The notes under the pieces were generated by a model. That model was not told where the DNA came from. It did no database searches and worked only from the letters and a program-made list of their open reading frames with translations. DNA of 64,000 nucleotides, taken from positions 1 to 64,000 of the forward strand of contig JAGWUS010000002.1 in assembly GCA_028868305.1 (NCBI GenBank). Reading direction: 5' to 3'. Every line of letters begins with the position of its first letter. Positions within the stretch are counted from its first letter, which is position 1. A program made the translations under genes and the position numbers. Origin of the DNA: Burkholderiales bacterium (lineage in GTDB: Bacteria > Pseudomonadota > Gammaproteobacteria > Burkholderiales > Burkholderiaceae_C). Positions 32,299 through 42,036 of this stretch are shown here, in pieces.

Positions 32299-32919
32299 CT
32301 ACACATCCCGCAGGGCGATCACGGCCTGGCGCGCACGGGTCAGGAATGCCTTGCATTCTTCGCCTTCCTGCACCTGCATGGGCGCGCCGAAGGTCACCGA
32401 GCACAGCACCGGTACCGGAATTACTTCTCCTTTGGGCAGCACGTGTTGCACATTGTTGATCCAGGCAGGAATCAGCACGGCCTGAGGGTATTTGCAGGCC
32501 AGGTTGTACAAACCCGCCTTGAACGCCTGGGGTTCCTCTGCGTGTCCGCGCGTGCCTTCCGGAAACAGGATGATGGAGTCACCGTTGGCCAGGGCTTCGA
32601 GCAGTGGTTCCAGCGGGTCCTCGTCGGCGGTGCGGTCACGCGACACATAGATTACGTTGAACACGGCGGTCGTCAGCCACTGCTTGAAGGGTGTTTTGGT
32701 CCAGTAATCGCGGGCGGCGATGGCGCGCGTGACTGCGCGCAATTCCTTGGGCAAGGCCGCCCAGATCATGACCAGATCGGCATGGCTCTGGTGGTTGGCA
32801 AAGTAAATGCGCTGCTCCGCTTTGGGTGGGCAACCGTGCCAGCGGGCCTGGGAACCGGTCAACACCCGGATCAGACCCAACAGAAACAGACTCATCAACT
32901 TGGCAAGCATGAAGGGCAT
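32299..32919 (-). CDS. lysophospholipid (1-acylglycerol-3-phosphate) acyltransferase, PlsC family
   Basis: FANHQSHADLVMIWA (NHxxxxD) and LFPEGTRG motifs. Confidence 0.9.
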   Translation of the reverse strand: MPFMLAKLMSLFLLGLIRVLTGSQARWHGCPPKAEQRIYFANHQSHADLVMIWAALPKELRAVTRAIAARDYWTKTPFKQWLTTAVFNVIYVSRDRTADEDPLEPLLEALANGDSIILFPEGTRGHAEEPQAFKAGLYNLACKYPQAVLIPAWINNVQHVLPKGEVIPVPVLCSVTFGAPMQVQEGEECKAFLTRARQAVIALRDV

Positions 32920-32962
32920 GATACAGAGGGCGCATGACGCGCCGCACCTATTGGGCCCGCCG

Positions 32963-34111
32963 TCAAGCGCTCAACGACAGAACATGTCCCACCCGCGGGT
33001 CGCCCCTGCCGCCGAGCACTTGCTGGTAGGCAGCTTGCACGGCTTCAGGCCCGTCGTGATGCATAACGCGCAGCCAGGGGTGATCCGGCTTGGCCACGGT
33101 AGCAATGAACTCCTGCCAGGATTGCACTAATCGCTGCCCCAGAACTTGTGGACCCCATTCATCGCTGCGCTTCTTGATCTGTGCCGGTGCAAAAAACAGG
33201 ATGGCCTTGGGGCCGGGGGTGTCTTTGGCGCCGCCCATTTCCGATACGTGCGTGGCGCCAATCGAGCAGCTGTAGCGCAGGCCTGTGCAATGGGTGTGTA
33301 TGGCCTTGCGCAGGGGTGCATTACCGGCAAAGTCGATGTAGATAGCGGGTGCGTCGGGCGCAATGGCATCCAACTGGTCGTAGGTCAAAACCCGGTGGTA
33401 GCAACCCAGGCTCTCGCAAAACGCCACATTGCCTGGCGAGGTGAGACCCACCACCTCCACACCCACCCGCTGTGCCAGCGCAAAGGCGGTGCCGTAGGCG
33501 GTTTTGCTGGACGCGCTGGAGAGTAGCAGCACGGGCCTGGCCCCGTTAGCGGAAGCACCAAAAAAGTCGTTGTCCGCCAGAAAGTCGTCAATCAGCCAAG
33601 AGGTGGTGAACAGGGGGCGCAGCAGGGCCTGAATGTCTTCGGTGTCGGCGGTGTAGAACGGGTCAGCCGCGCAGCGCACATACTGGTTGTAAACCCTGTG
33701 CAACGCTGCTCGGTGGGGTGAGGCATCCATGAAAGAGCCCGTAGCTACTTTGGCCGGCACCAGGTCCACCGCGCTCGACATCGGAAAGTAGCCATACAGT
33801 CGCTCGCCCACTGCCAGGTCCGGATGGCGCGACGCCTGCACTAATCCAAAACCCCATACCGGAACGCGGCCCCAGGCGATCCCATCGCCTGCATCGGCCA
33901 CCGGGTAAAACTGCCAATACTGCATCGCATCGCCCATGGCTGCATAGGTGATGTTGTTGGAGGTCAGCGCAAAGCTGTCTATGCCCACGCGCACGCTGCC
34001 CTCGGCCAACGGGCCCAAAGGTGAAGTGCGCAGCGCGGTGGTGGCGATCTGGTCTTTGCGGACCAGCAATTCAAGGGTGTCTGAGGTTTGCATGGCCTGA
34101 CAGTAATGCAA
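32963..34111 (-). CDS. DUF2855-family MDR-like protein
   Basis: VGIDSFALTSNNITYAAMGDAMQYWQFYP and LLLSSASSKTAYGTAF are typical of DUF2855; true start may be MQTSDTLELLV. Confidence 0.75.
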   Translation of the reverse strand: MHYCQAMQTSDTLELLVRKDQIATTALRTSPLGPLAEGSVRVGIDSFALTSNNITYAAMGDAMQYWQFYPVADAGDGIAWGRVPVWGFGLVQASRHPDLAVGERLYGYFPMSSAVDLVPAKVATGSFMDASPHRAALHRVYNQYVRCAADPFYTADTEDIQALLRPLFTTSWLIDDFLADNDFFGASANGARPVLLLSSASSKTAYGTAFALAQRVGVEVVGLTSPGNVAFCESLGCYHRVLTYDQLDAIAPDAPAIYIDFAGNAPLRKAIHTHCTGLRYSCSIGATHVSEMGGAKDTPGPKAILFFAPAQIKKRSDEWGPQVLGQRLVQSWQEFIATVAKPDHPWLRVMHHDGPEAVQAAYQQVLGGRGDPRVGHVLSLSA

Positions 34112-34242
34112 TCCGGCGTGAACATCAAGCCAACGCGCGTCACCCTACTGGGTAGGGCCTCCCTTGTCATTTCAGGCGCGCACCGGTTTAACGTGAAGGA
34201 TTCAAGCCGCGCTTTGATTTCATACACGGGGACAAACTCAAC

Positions 34243-35646
34243 ATGAATACGGACTACCTGATCATCGGCAGCGGCGCAGTCGGCATGGCCTTTGCCGACA
34301 CCCTGCTCGACGAGAGCGACGCACACATCACCATCGTGGACCGCCATGCCACGCCCGGCGGCCACTGGAACGATGCCTACCCCTTTGTAGCCCTGCACCA
34401 GCCGTCGGCGTTTTACGGGGTCAACTCCACCGAACTCGGAACCCGCCGCAAGGACGAGAGTGGCCCCAACCGTGGCATGTACGAACTTGCAGGGGGGGCT
34501 GAAATCATCACCTATTACGACAAAGTGATGCAACACAAGTTTTTGCCCAGCGGGCGCGTCAGCTACTTTCCTACAAGCAACTACGCGGGCGATGGCCGCA
34601 TCGTTTCCCTGTTGTCAGGCGCGCAGACAGCCGTCACCGCGCGCAAGAAAGTGGTGGATGCAACCTGGTTTTCTCCCAACGTTCCATCCACCCACACGCA
34701 CAATTTCACGGTGGCTGACGGTGTGCGCGTCATTGCGCCCAACGGTTTGCCCCAACTCTGGTTGCAGCGCGAGGGGTGGCCGGTGCCGCGAAAATTTTGC
34801 ATTCTGGGTGCAGGCAAGACGGCGATGGATGCAGCGGTCTGGCTGTTGCGCAATGGTGCAGCGCCAGATTCCATTCAATGGGTGATGCCACGGGATTCGT
34901 GGCTTGTGAATCGCCTGCAGACGCAGCCAGGCCTGGAGTTTTTTAACCACAGTATTGGTGGCGAGGCCGACAAACTCGGTGCCTTTGCAGAAGCCAGGTC
35001 AGTGGAAGAGGTGTTTTTAAAACTGGAGTCGCTCGGCCAGATGCTGCGCATCGACCGCAGCCACAGCCCCACCATGTTCCATTACGCCACCATCTCCACC
35101 GGTGAGGTGGACTTACTGCGAAAAATTCAGCATGTGATCCGCAAAGGCCGGGTGCAAACCATTGCGTCGGATGCCATGGTTATGGACCAGGGCACCGTTG
35201 CCATGGAGCCTGGGACGCTGTATGTGGACTGCACGGCCTCTGCGATATCGCACCGCATATGCGAGCCGGTGTTTCGGGAAGGCCGCATTCAAATTCAGCT
35301 GCTCCGGGCTCCCTTGGTGGCTTTAAGCGCAGCGTTGACCGCCTATGTCGAAGTCCATGGGACTGACGACGCCCACAAAAATCAACTCTGCGTTCCGGTG
35401 CCGTTTCCTGCGGATCTGGCGGGGTATGTGCCCGCTACGCAGGTCAGCATGATGAACCAGTTCCGGTGGTCGCAAGATAAGGCTTTGCGTCAGTGGGTGA
35501 GCAACTCCCGACTCGACGGCTTTGGGAAAATGGTGGCAGAACTAGACAAGGCCGATGCTGAGCGGCAAGCCGTTTTGGCCCGGCTGCGCACCAATGCGTT
35601 TGCGGCCATGGCCAACATGCCCAATCTGATGGCGTCGGCTGTTTAA
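34243..35646 (+). CDS. NAD(P)/FAD-dependent oxidoreductase
   Basis: YLIIGSGAVGMAFADTLL and CILGAGKTAMDAAVWLL Rossmann motifs. Confidence 0.8.
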   Translation: MNTDYLIIGSGAVGMAFADTLLDESDAHITIVDRHATPGGHWNDAYPFVALHQPSAFYGVNSTELGTRRKDESGPNRGMYELAGGAEIITYYDKVMQHKFLPSGRVSYFPTSNYAGDGRIVSLLSGAQTAVTARKKVVDATWFSPNVPSTHTHNFTVADGVRVIAPNGLPQLWLQREGWPVPRKFCILGAGKTAMDAAVWLLRNGAAPDSIQWVMPRDSWLVNRLQTQPGLEFFNHSIGGEADKLGAFAEARSVEEVFLKLESLGQMLRIDRSHSPTMFHYATISTGEVDLLRKIQHVIRKGRVQTIASDAMVMDQGTVAMEPGTLYVDCTASAISHRICEPVFREGRIQIQLLRAPLVALSAALTAYVEVHGTDDAHKNQLCVPVPFPADLAGYVPATQVSMMNQFRWSQDKALRQWVSNSRLDGFGKMVAELDKADAERQAVLARLRTNAFAAMANMPNLMASAV

Positions 35647-35667
35647 GGCAGTTGCGCATCCCCCATC

Positions 35668-36570
35668 TCAGGGGAGGTCGCGCAAGTGGTCCACAACAAA
35701 CTGGCGGAAATAGGTCATGGCCGGTGCCTGGGTGCGGCCTGCCAGGGTCACGTAGGCGAATTGCGCATGGGCCTGCAACTTGGGTTTCAGGTTCAGCTCC
35801 ACCAGGCTGCCGTCCTGCATCCCGCGCCGGGTGGCTGCTGTCACACCCAAAAAGATGGCGTCAGTCTGCGCCACAGTGGCAACCAGACTCGCCACATCGT
35901 CACAACGCAGCGTCACCATGTCTGCCGGGTTGGCTGTGGGGCCGTATTGGTCCACCATGAGGCGTGCCACCTCGTCAGACAGGGGCGTGGATGCCACCGG
36001 GTACGCCAGCACATCTGCCAACGAGACGGTTTTTTTGCGGCTCAGCGGGTGCTTGGCGCGTGCCACAAAGCCAGCCCGCAGTTCGGCCAGTGACTCGATG
36101 TTGAGATCGGTGGCGGGAGTGACCCGGCGCATATCGACCACCATCGCATCAAGCTGGCGACTGCGCAATTGCAGAATCTGCAGCTCGACAGGCCCTTGGG
36201 TCACCGCGACACGCATTCCCTTGTGCGACGTTGCGTCGCACATCAGCGGCACCATCAAAAGCGCAGCCGGACCCGAGCCCAGCCCCACACTGATGGCGCC
36301 CTTGCCACCCACCTGCAGTAGCCTGACGCTGTCGCGCAATTCCGCTGCGTCGCGAACAATGTGTCGAGCCCGGGACACGACATCCAGGCCCAGGGGAGTC
36401 AGTTCATTGCGCTTGCCGATGCGATCGAGGACTTTGCCGCCCAAATCTTCTTCCAGGTTTTGAATGCTGCGGCTCAACGCCGATTGGGTAATGAACAGCT
36501 TTTCTGCCGCGCGACTGAAGGAGCCGGTGTCGGCAAGCGCAAGCAGGTGCTCCAGATGCTTGATATTCAT
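35668..36570 (-). CDS. LysR-family transcriptional regulator
   Basis: MNIKHLEHLLALADTGSFSRAAEKLFITQSALSRSIQNLEEDLGGKVLDR. Confidence 0.93.
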   Translation of the reverse strand: MNIKHLEHLLALADTGSFSRAAEKLFITQSALSRSIQNLEEDLGGKVLDRIGKRNELTPLGLDVVSRARHIVRDAAELRDSVRLLQVGGKGAISVGLGSGPAALLMVPLMCDATSHKGMRVAVTQGPVELQILQLRSRQLDAMVVDMRRVTPATDLNIESLAELRAGFVARAKHPLSRKKTVSLADVLAYPVASTPLSDEVARLMVDQYGPTANPADMVTLRCDDVASLVATVAQTDAIFLGVTAATRRGMQDGSLVELNLKPKLQAHAQFAYVTLAGRTQAPAMTYFRQFVVDHLRDLP

Positions 36571-36702
36571 GGCACTTCGGGTTTAAAAAACCATGATAAA
36601 AATGAATGATAACCAGATAAATAATACATTGGACACATTCATATGTGCTCTCTACGATGCAGGCCATAACAGCGCCATTGCACCTTTCATCAGGAGACAA
36701 AC

Positions 36703-37692
36703 ATGTTCATCGGTATTCACAAAACCTTGCGCTCTTGCAGCGTATTGCTTGCTGGCTTGGCTATTGCTGCAGGGGTGGCAGCGCAAACTTTTCCGTCCAA
36801 ACCGGTCAACATGATCGTGGCGTTTCCGCCTGGTGGGGGTTCGGATGTGTTGGGCCGTGCGGTCGGCAAAGGTATGGCCGAAGTGTTGGGTCAGCCCGTC
36901 ATTGTTGAAAACGTGGTGGGCGTAGGCGGCGCTTTGGGGGTACTCAAGGTAGCTAACGCCCAGCCTGATGGCTATACCCTGTTGGCGGGCTCGCCGTTGG
37001 AGCTGATCTACACACCGTTGGGTGTGGCCGCGGCCAAGAACAAACCAGAAGACGTGCGCCTGGCCGCCTTGGTGGGGTACACACCCATTGCCATTGTCGT
37101 GCGCAAGGATTTGCCGGTGAACACACTCGAAGAGTTTGTAGCGTTTGCCAAGAAGGCGGACAAGCCACTGAGCTTTGGCTCCACCGGCATCGGTTCCCTC
37201 TACCACCTGATGGCTGAAAAAGCCTTGCAAACTGCTGGTGCCCAGGGCCTGCATGCACCTTACAACGGTATGGCTCCTTATCTCAAGGATTTGATGGGTG
37301 GTGTGATTGATTTTGCGGTGGTCCCCTTGGTCGGCCCGGTGATAGGCGCTATTGATGGTGGTCAAATCAAAGCGTTGGCCGTTGCCTCCAACCAAGCTTT
37401 GGCGCGCTTGCCCAAGTTGCGCCTGGCAAGCGCTACCAAAGGCTTTGAAGACTACCAGTTCAGTATCTGGATTGGCATTGAAGCAAGTGCCAAAACGCCG
37501 GATGCGCAAATGGCCGTCATACACAAAGCCGCCTACGCCGCACTGGGCAACCCGGACATTCGCAAAATCATTGAGACCGCCGGCAGCACCGTGGCCGAAC
37601 CCATGTCCTTGGCCCAGCTCGACGCCTTCTATAAAAAGGAAGTGGTCAAGGCCGCCGCGATTGCCAAGTCGATCAAACTGGAACCGCAGTAA
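36703..37692 (+). CDS. tripartite tricarboxylate transporter substrate-binding protein (Bug/TctC family)
   Basis: FPSKPVNMIVAFPPGGGSDVLGRAVGKGMAEVLGQPVIVENVVG. Confidence 0.92.
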   Translation: MFIGIHKTLRSCSVLLAGLAIAAGVAAQTFPSKPVNMIVAFPPGGGSDVLGRAVGKGMAEVLGQPVIVENVVGVGGALGVLKVANAQPDGYTLLAGSPLELIYTPLGVAAAKNKPEDVRLAALVGYTPIAIVVRKDLPVNTLEEFVAFAKKADKPLSFGSTGIGSLYHLMAEKALQTAGAQGLHAPYNGMAPYLKDLMGGVIDFAVVPLVGPVIGAIDGGQIKALAVASNQALARLPKLRLASATKGFEDYQFSIWIGIEASAKTPDAQMAVIHKAAYAALGNPDIRKIIETAGSTVAEPMSLAQLDAFYKKEVVKAAAIAKSIKLEPQ

Positions 37693-37696
37693 TTCC

Positions 37697-38875
37697 ATGT
37701 CCGCTACTTTGTCAGCACTGCACGCCCGCGCAGATTCCTTCACAGCGCTGCGGCGGGACATCCACAAGCACCCGGAAATTGGTTTTCAGGAGTTCCGCAC
37801 CAGTGATCTGGTGGCGCAGCGCCTGGAGCGCTGGGGCTATGCGGTCACGCGTGGTTTGGGCGGGACTGGTGTGGTGGGGCAGCTCCAGCGTGGCACCAGC
37901 GCGCGCAAACTGGGCTTGCGGGCTGATATGGATGCACTGCCAATCCAAGAGACCACCGGGTTGCCCCATGCGAGCGGTACTGCAGGCCTGATGCACGCCT
38001 GTGGTCACGACGGGCACACCGCGATGCTGCTGGCTGCCGCAGAATATTTGGCGACACAGGAGCAATTCGATGGCACTTTGAACCTGATATTTCAGCCCGC
38101 CGAGGAAAGCCTGGGTGGTGCGCGCAAGATGATGGAAGACGGTCTGTTTGACCGCTTCCCCTGCGATGCCATTTTTGCCATGCACAACATGCCTGGTTTC
38201 CGGCAAGGCCAATTGCTCCTTCGTGACGGCGCCACCATGGCATCGAGCGAAAACATCCTGGTTCATATTGAAGGCAAAGGCGGCCATGGGGCCATGCCGC
38301 ACCTGAGCGCAGATCCTGTCGTGGCGGGTTCGGCGATCGTTATGGCGCTGCAAACCATTGTGTCGCGCAACGTGCCTCCGCTGCAGATGGCGGTTATCAC
38401 GGTGGGCGCGTTTCAGTCTGGCGTGGCCAACAATGTCATTCCCCAAACGGCCACACTCAAACTCAGCGTACGCGCGCTGGACCGAGGTGTGCGAAGTCTG
38501 CTAAGAAGCCGCATTGTGGAGTTGGTCGAAGCGCAGGCACAAAGCTATGGCGTGGCGGCGCGGGTTGAGTTTTTGCCGGGCTATCCAGTCCTGGTGAACA
38601 CTCCTGCAGAAACCGCGTTGGCGCGCGAAGTGGCTGTGAATCTGGTGGGTGCGGACAACGTAGTGTTGCAGACCGAGCCACTCACCGGCAGCGAAGATTT
38701 CGCTTATATGCTCGAAAAAGTGCCAGGTAGCTATCTGTTCATCGGCAACGGTAATGCGGCCTCTGGCGGACACGGCGCCTGCATGGTGCATAACCCGAAC
38801 TACGACTTTGAAGACCGCAACATTCCAGTGGGCGCGGCCTTCTGGGTGCAACTGACGGAGCGTTTTCTGGCATAG
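37697..38875 (+). CDS. M20-family amidohydrolase (hippurate hydrolase-like)
   Basis: RRDIHKHPEIGFQEFRTSDLVAQRL; MHACGHDGHTAML; QPAEESLGGARKM; TGSEDFAYML. Confidence 0.92.
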   Translation: MSATLSALHARADSFTALRRDIHKHPEIGFQEFRTSDLVAQRLERWGYAVTRGLGGTGVVGQLQRGTSARKLGLRADMDALPIQETTGLPHASGTAGLMHACGHDGHTAMLLAAAEYLATQEQFDGTLNLIFQPAEESLGGARKMMEDGLFDRFPCDAIFAMHNMPGFRQGQLLLRDGATMASSENILVHIEGKGGHGAMPHLSADPVVAGSAIVMALQTIVSRNVPPLQMAVITVGAFQSGVANNVIPQTATLKLSVRALDRGVRSLLRSRIVELVEAQAQSYGVAARVEFLPGYPVLVNTPAETALAREVAVNLVGADNVVLQTEPLTGSEDFAYMLEKVPGSYLFIGNGNAASGGHGACMVHNPNYDFEDRNIPVGAAFWVQLTERFLA

Positions 38876-38891
38876 TTTGTTTTTGAAATTC

Positions 38892-39110
38892 AGATCGGGA
38901 GAGACAAGGTGACGCTACAGCGATGTTGTGGCGCAACTTTGCGCCGAAGGAGCAACCACCCCGGAAACTCTCAGGCAAAAGGACCGATTTAAATCGTTGA
39001 TCTCTGAAGAGCTGCCGGGCTTAGTCACCCGGCACACCGCAGGAGCAAGTGGCCTCACCGCAACGGGGTGGTCATGAATCTCTCAGGTTCCAAACAGAGG
39101 GGGTGCATGC
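38892..39110 (+). ncRNA. tandem glycine riboswitch
   Basis: Aptamer 1 gggagag...gcgccgaaggagcaa...aaactctcaggcaaaaggaccg; aptamer 2 ctgaagag...caccgcaggagcaag...gaatctctcaggttccaaacagagggg. Confidence 0.93.
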
Positions 39111-39175
39111 CGTGCATGGTGCCTGCGCATGCCTTTTGTCCTTGTGACACCCAGACGTGTTTGGAGATATGAACC

Positions 39176-40486
39176 ATGAAATCAAAGGCAGCATCCATCG
39201 CAGTTATTGGCGGCGGTATCACCGGCGTCACCACCGCTTATGCCTTGGCCAAGAGAGGCTTTGCCGTCACCCTGTTTGAAAAAAACCGCTATGCTGCGAT
39301 GGAAACATCGTTTGCCAACGGCGGGCAATTGTCGGCGTCCAACGCCGAGGTGTGGAACCACTGGTCCACCATCCTCAAGGGCTTGAAGTGGATGCTCAAA
39401 AGTGATGCACCGCTCTTGGTCAATCCCAAGCCCAGCTGGCACAAGCTGAGTTGGTTTGCCGAGTTCATCGGCAACATTCCTCACTACCGGCGCAACACGG
39501 TTGACACCACGCGCCTGGCCATTGCGGCGCGCGAACACCTGTTTGCGTGGGCGAATGCCGAAGGGGTGGACTTTGATCTCAAGAAAGAAGGCATCCTGCA
39601 CATCTACCGCGACAAAAAAGGCTTTGAGCATGCAGGTGCAGTCAGCAAATTACTGGCACAAGGCGGCTTGCCGCGCCGTGCGGTAACGCCTGCCGAGATG
39701 AGAGCCATTGAGCCCACGTTGGCGGGCAATTACTACGGTGGCTATTTCACCGAGAGCGATTCCACCGGAGATATTCACAAGTTCGCGACCGGCATGGCCA
39801 ATGCGGCGGAGCGTTTGGGTGTACGTTGTCTCTATGGTCAAAACGTCGTCGCGCTGCGCAGCGACGGCGCAAAGGCGGAAGTCACGGTGAATGAAGGCGA
39901 CGGCCAGTTAACGCACCACTTTGATGGATTGGTGGTGTGTGCCGGTGTGGAGAGCCGCAGCTTTGCCGCCCAGCTTGGCGACCGGGTCAACATCTACCCG
40001 GTCAAGGGTTACTCCATCACCGTCAACCTGCCAGACGAACAAAGCCAGGCGGCAGCTCCCACCGTAAGTTTGCTCGATGACGAGACCAAACTGGTCACAA
40101 GCCGTTTGGGCGTAGACCGCTTCCGTGTGGCCGGAACTGCCGAATTCAACGGATACAACAAGGACATTCGTGCCGACCGTATCCGCCCCCTGGTGGAATG
40201 GGTGAACCAATGTTTCCCGGGCATCAACACCCGCCAGGTGGTGCCATGGGCCGGGCTGCGGCCCATGTTGCCCAACATGATGCCGCGCGTGGGGCGCGGC
40301 AAAGCTGCCAATGTGTTCTACAACACCGGGCACGGGCACCTGGGCTGGACACTGTCTGCGGTGACTGCAGAGCTGGTTGCGCAAGTAGTGGTCGATAACC
40401 AAGACGTTCGCAGCGATGCGCCAACGCCTGTTATCAGCGATATTCCTGTCAGGGCAGCTGTGCGTCCCCCATGCGCCCCACAATAA
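39176..40486 (+). CDS. D-amino acid dehydrogenase (DadA-like FAD oxidoreductase)
   Basis: IAVIGGGITGVTTAYALAKRGFAVTLFEKNRYAAMETSFANGGQLSASNAEVWN; NTGHGHLGWTLS. Confidence 0.88.
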   Translation: MKSKAASIAVIGGGITGVTTAYALAKRGFAVTLFEKNRYAAMETSFANGGQLSASNAEVWNHWSTILKGLKWMLKSDAPLLVNPKPSWHKLSWFAEFIGNIPHYRRNTVDTTRLAIAAREHLFAWANAEGVDFDLKKEGILHIYRDKKGFEHAGAVSKLLAQGGLPRRAVTPAEMRAIEPTLAGNYYGGYFTESDSTGDIHKFATGMANAAERLGVRCLYGQNVVALRSDGAKAEVTVNEGDGQLTHHFDGLVVCAGVESRSFAAQLGDRVNIYPVKGYSITVNLPDEQSQAAAPTVSLLDDETKLVTSRLGVDRFRVAGTAEFNGYNKDIRADRIRPLVEWVNQCFPGINTRQVVPWAGLRPMLPNMMPRVGRGKAANVFYNTGHGHLGWTLSAVTAELVAQVVVDNQDVRSDAPTPVISDIPVRAAVRPPCAPQ

Positions 40487-41165
40487 CGCCGGTCCGCCCG
40501 GAGAGGTAAGCCGAGTTCGGCAGCTTCTCGAAATACTTGGGGCGTGGCAGCATGACGGCCAGGCGCGCGGCTTCATAGGCGCTGAGTTTGGAGGCCGGTT
40601 TGCGGAAGTAATGCTGCGCAGCAGCCTCGGCGCCAAATACGCCTTCACCCCATTCCACGCTGTTGAGGTAGATTTCCAGTATGCGCCGCTTGGTCAGCAG
40701 GCGCTCCAGCAGAAAGGTGAGCACAAGCTCCTGACCCTTGCGGATCAGCGTGCGCTCGCCGGAGAGAAACAGGTTTTTAGCCAATTGCTGGGTGATGGTG
40801 GAGCCACCCACAATCTTGGGTGGCTTGGTGGTGTTGCGCTGCTGGGCGCGCTGTTCGGCCTGGGTGTTTTTGGCCCAGGCTTTTTCCAGCGCATCCCAGT
40901 CCACGCCATCGTGGTTGGCAAAGCCATCGTCTTCCGATGCGATGACGGCGCGCTTGAGGTTTTCGGAAATCTGGGGGTAGTCGACCCACTGCTGGCGCCA
41001 GCGTAAGCTGCCTTTTTCGGTGCTGATGCGCCAGGCCTCGGAGCGCTCGAACGCAGTGGACTGCGGCGCCACAACAACCATAAGCGCCACGCGGAACACG
41101 AAATACAGCTGCAACGCGATCAGCGCCAGCACGCACAGGCCCAACCACCGCCATGCCGTCTTCAT
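40449..41165 (-). CDS. mtgA: monofunctional biosynthetic peptidoglycan transglycosylase MtgA
   Basis: VIASEDDGFANHDGVDWDALEKAW; GGSTITQQLAKNLFLSGERTLIRKGQE; EIYLNSVEWGEGVFGAEAAA. Confidence 0.93.
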   Translation of the reverse strand: MKTAWRWLGLCVLALIALQLYFVFRVALMVVVAPQSTAFERSEAWRISTEKGSLRWRQQWVDYPQISENLKRAVIASEDDGFANHDGVDWDALEKAWAKNTQAEQRAQQRNTTKPPKIVGGSTITQQLAKNLFLSGERTLIRKGQELVLTFLLERLLTKRRILEIYLNSVEWGEGVFGAEAAAQHYFRKPASKLSAYEAARLAVMLPRPKYFEKLPNSAYLSGRTGVIVGRMGDAQLP

Positions 41166-42031
41166 GGTCCAGCGGAGACGTTGGCTTCCAGGGTTTCGTC
41201 GCGGGTGAACTTGAAACGCGACACCACCAGAATCTGGTCAGCCTGCTGGCGCATGGCCTTGTTGAATGGCCCGAAAGGTCCGGCGGATTTGGCGATGACC
41301 ATGGCCCGGCGGTCCAGCGTGGGGTTGCCCGAACTCTGTACCACCTCGGTCTCCAGCACGCGTCCGTCATGGTTGACGGTGACGATCATGGTCAGTTCAC
41401 CATAGAGTTTCTTGCCACCCGCAGTGGGGAAGTTCTCGGTACCCTTGTCCTCAATCGCATGGCGCAAGGTGTCGTAATAGACCGCGTACACCGCCTCTTT
41501 GGTGGCCGGGCTGATGTAGCGTTTTTTGGGGCGTGAGTTCTCGACGTTGATGCGCCGCTCGATTTCGGCGAGCAACTTGATGAGCTGTTTGCGCTTTTCC
41601 TCCCGCTCGCTCTGTTCCGACTTGCTGGCGTTGTCGCGCGGATCAGGAGGGGGCATGCTGGCCAACTGATTTTTGACCTGCGCCAGCAGCAGGGTCTGGT
41701 GCTCCTGCAGGGTTTGCAACTGGTTGGCGCTGGCCTGTTCCATGGAGTCGCCCGCGTCCGTCGAGGGCGAGGGGGGCAGGGGGCTGGTAGCGCGACCCTT
41801 CTCGGCCTCTCCACCGCCGGCCAGCGAGGCCTGCGCAATGGCTTTGGCCTTTTCGGGCTTTTCACTGGTACGGGCGTTGACCAGAATCACCTCCAGCGGC
41901 GTGTCTTCAAACACGCGGTTAAAGCTGTCGGGGTCCACAAAGCGCACCGTCAACAACACCGCATGCACTGCGACGGAGATGCCAAGTGCCCATTGAATGG
42001 TGGTGAAGCGGGGTAAAGAGCGCAGATTCAC
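41162..42031 (-). CDS. TonB-like energy transducer
   Basis: N-terminal TM, Pro/Gln/Lys-rich middle, C-terminal GELTMIVTVNHDGRVLETEVVQSSGNPTLDRRAM. Confidence 0.8.
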   Translation of the reverse strand: MNLRSLPRFTTIQWALGISVAVHAVLLTVRFVDPDSFNRVFEDTPLEVILVNARTSEKPEKAKAIAQASLAGGGEAEKGRATSPLPPSPSTDAGDSMEQASANQLQTLQEHQTLLLAQVKNQLASMPPPDPRDNASKSEQSEREEKRKQLIKLLAEIERRINVENSRPKKRYISPATKEAVYAVYYDTLRHAIEDKGTENFPTAGGKKLYGELTMIVTVNHDGRVLETEVVQSSGNPTLDRRAMVIAKSAGPFGPFNKAMRQQADQILVVSRFKFTRDETLEANVSAGP

Positions 42032-42036
42032 AGTGG

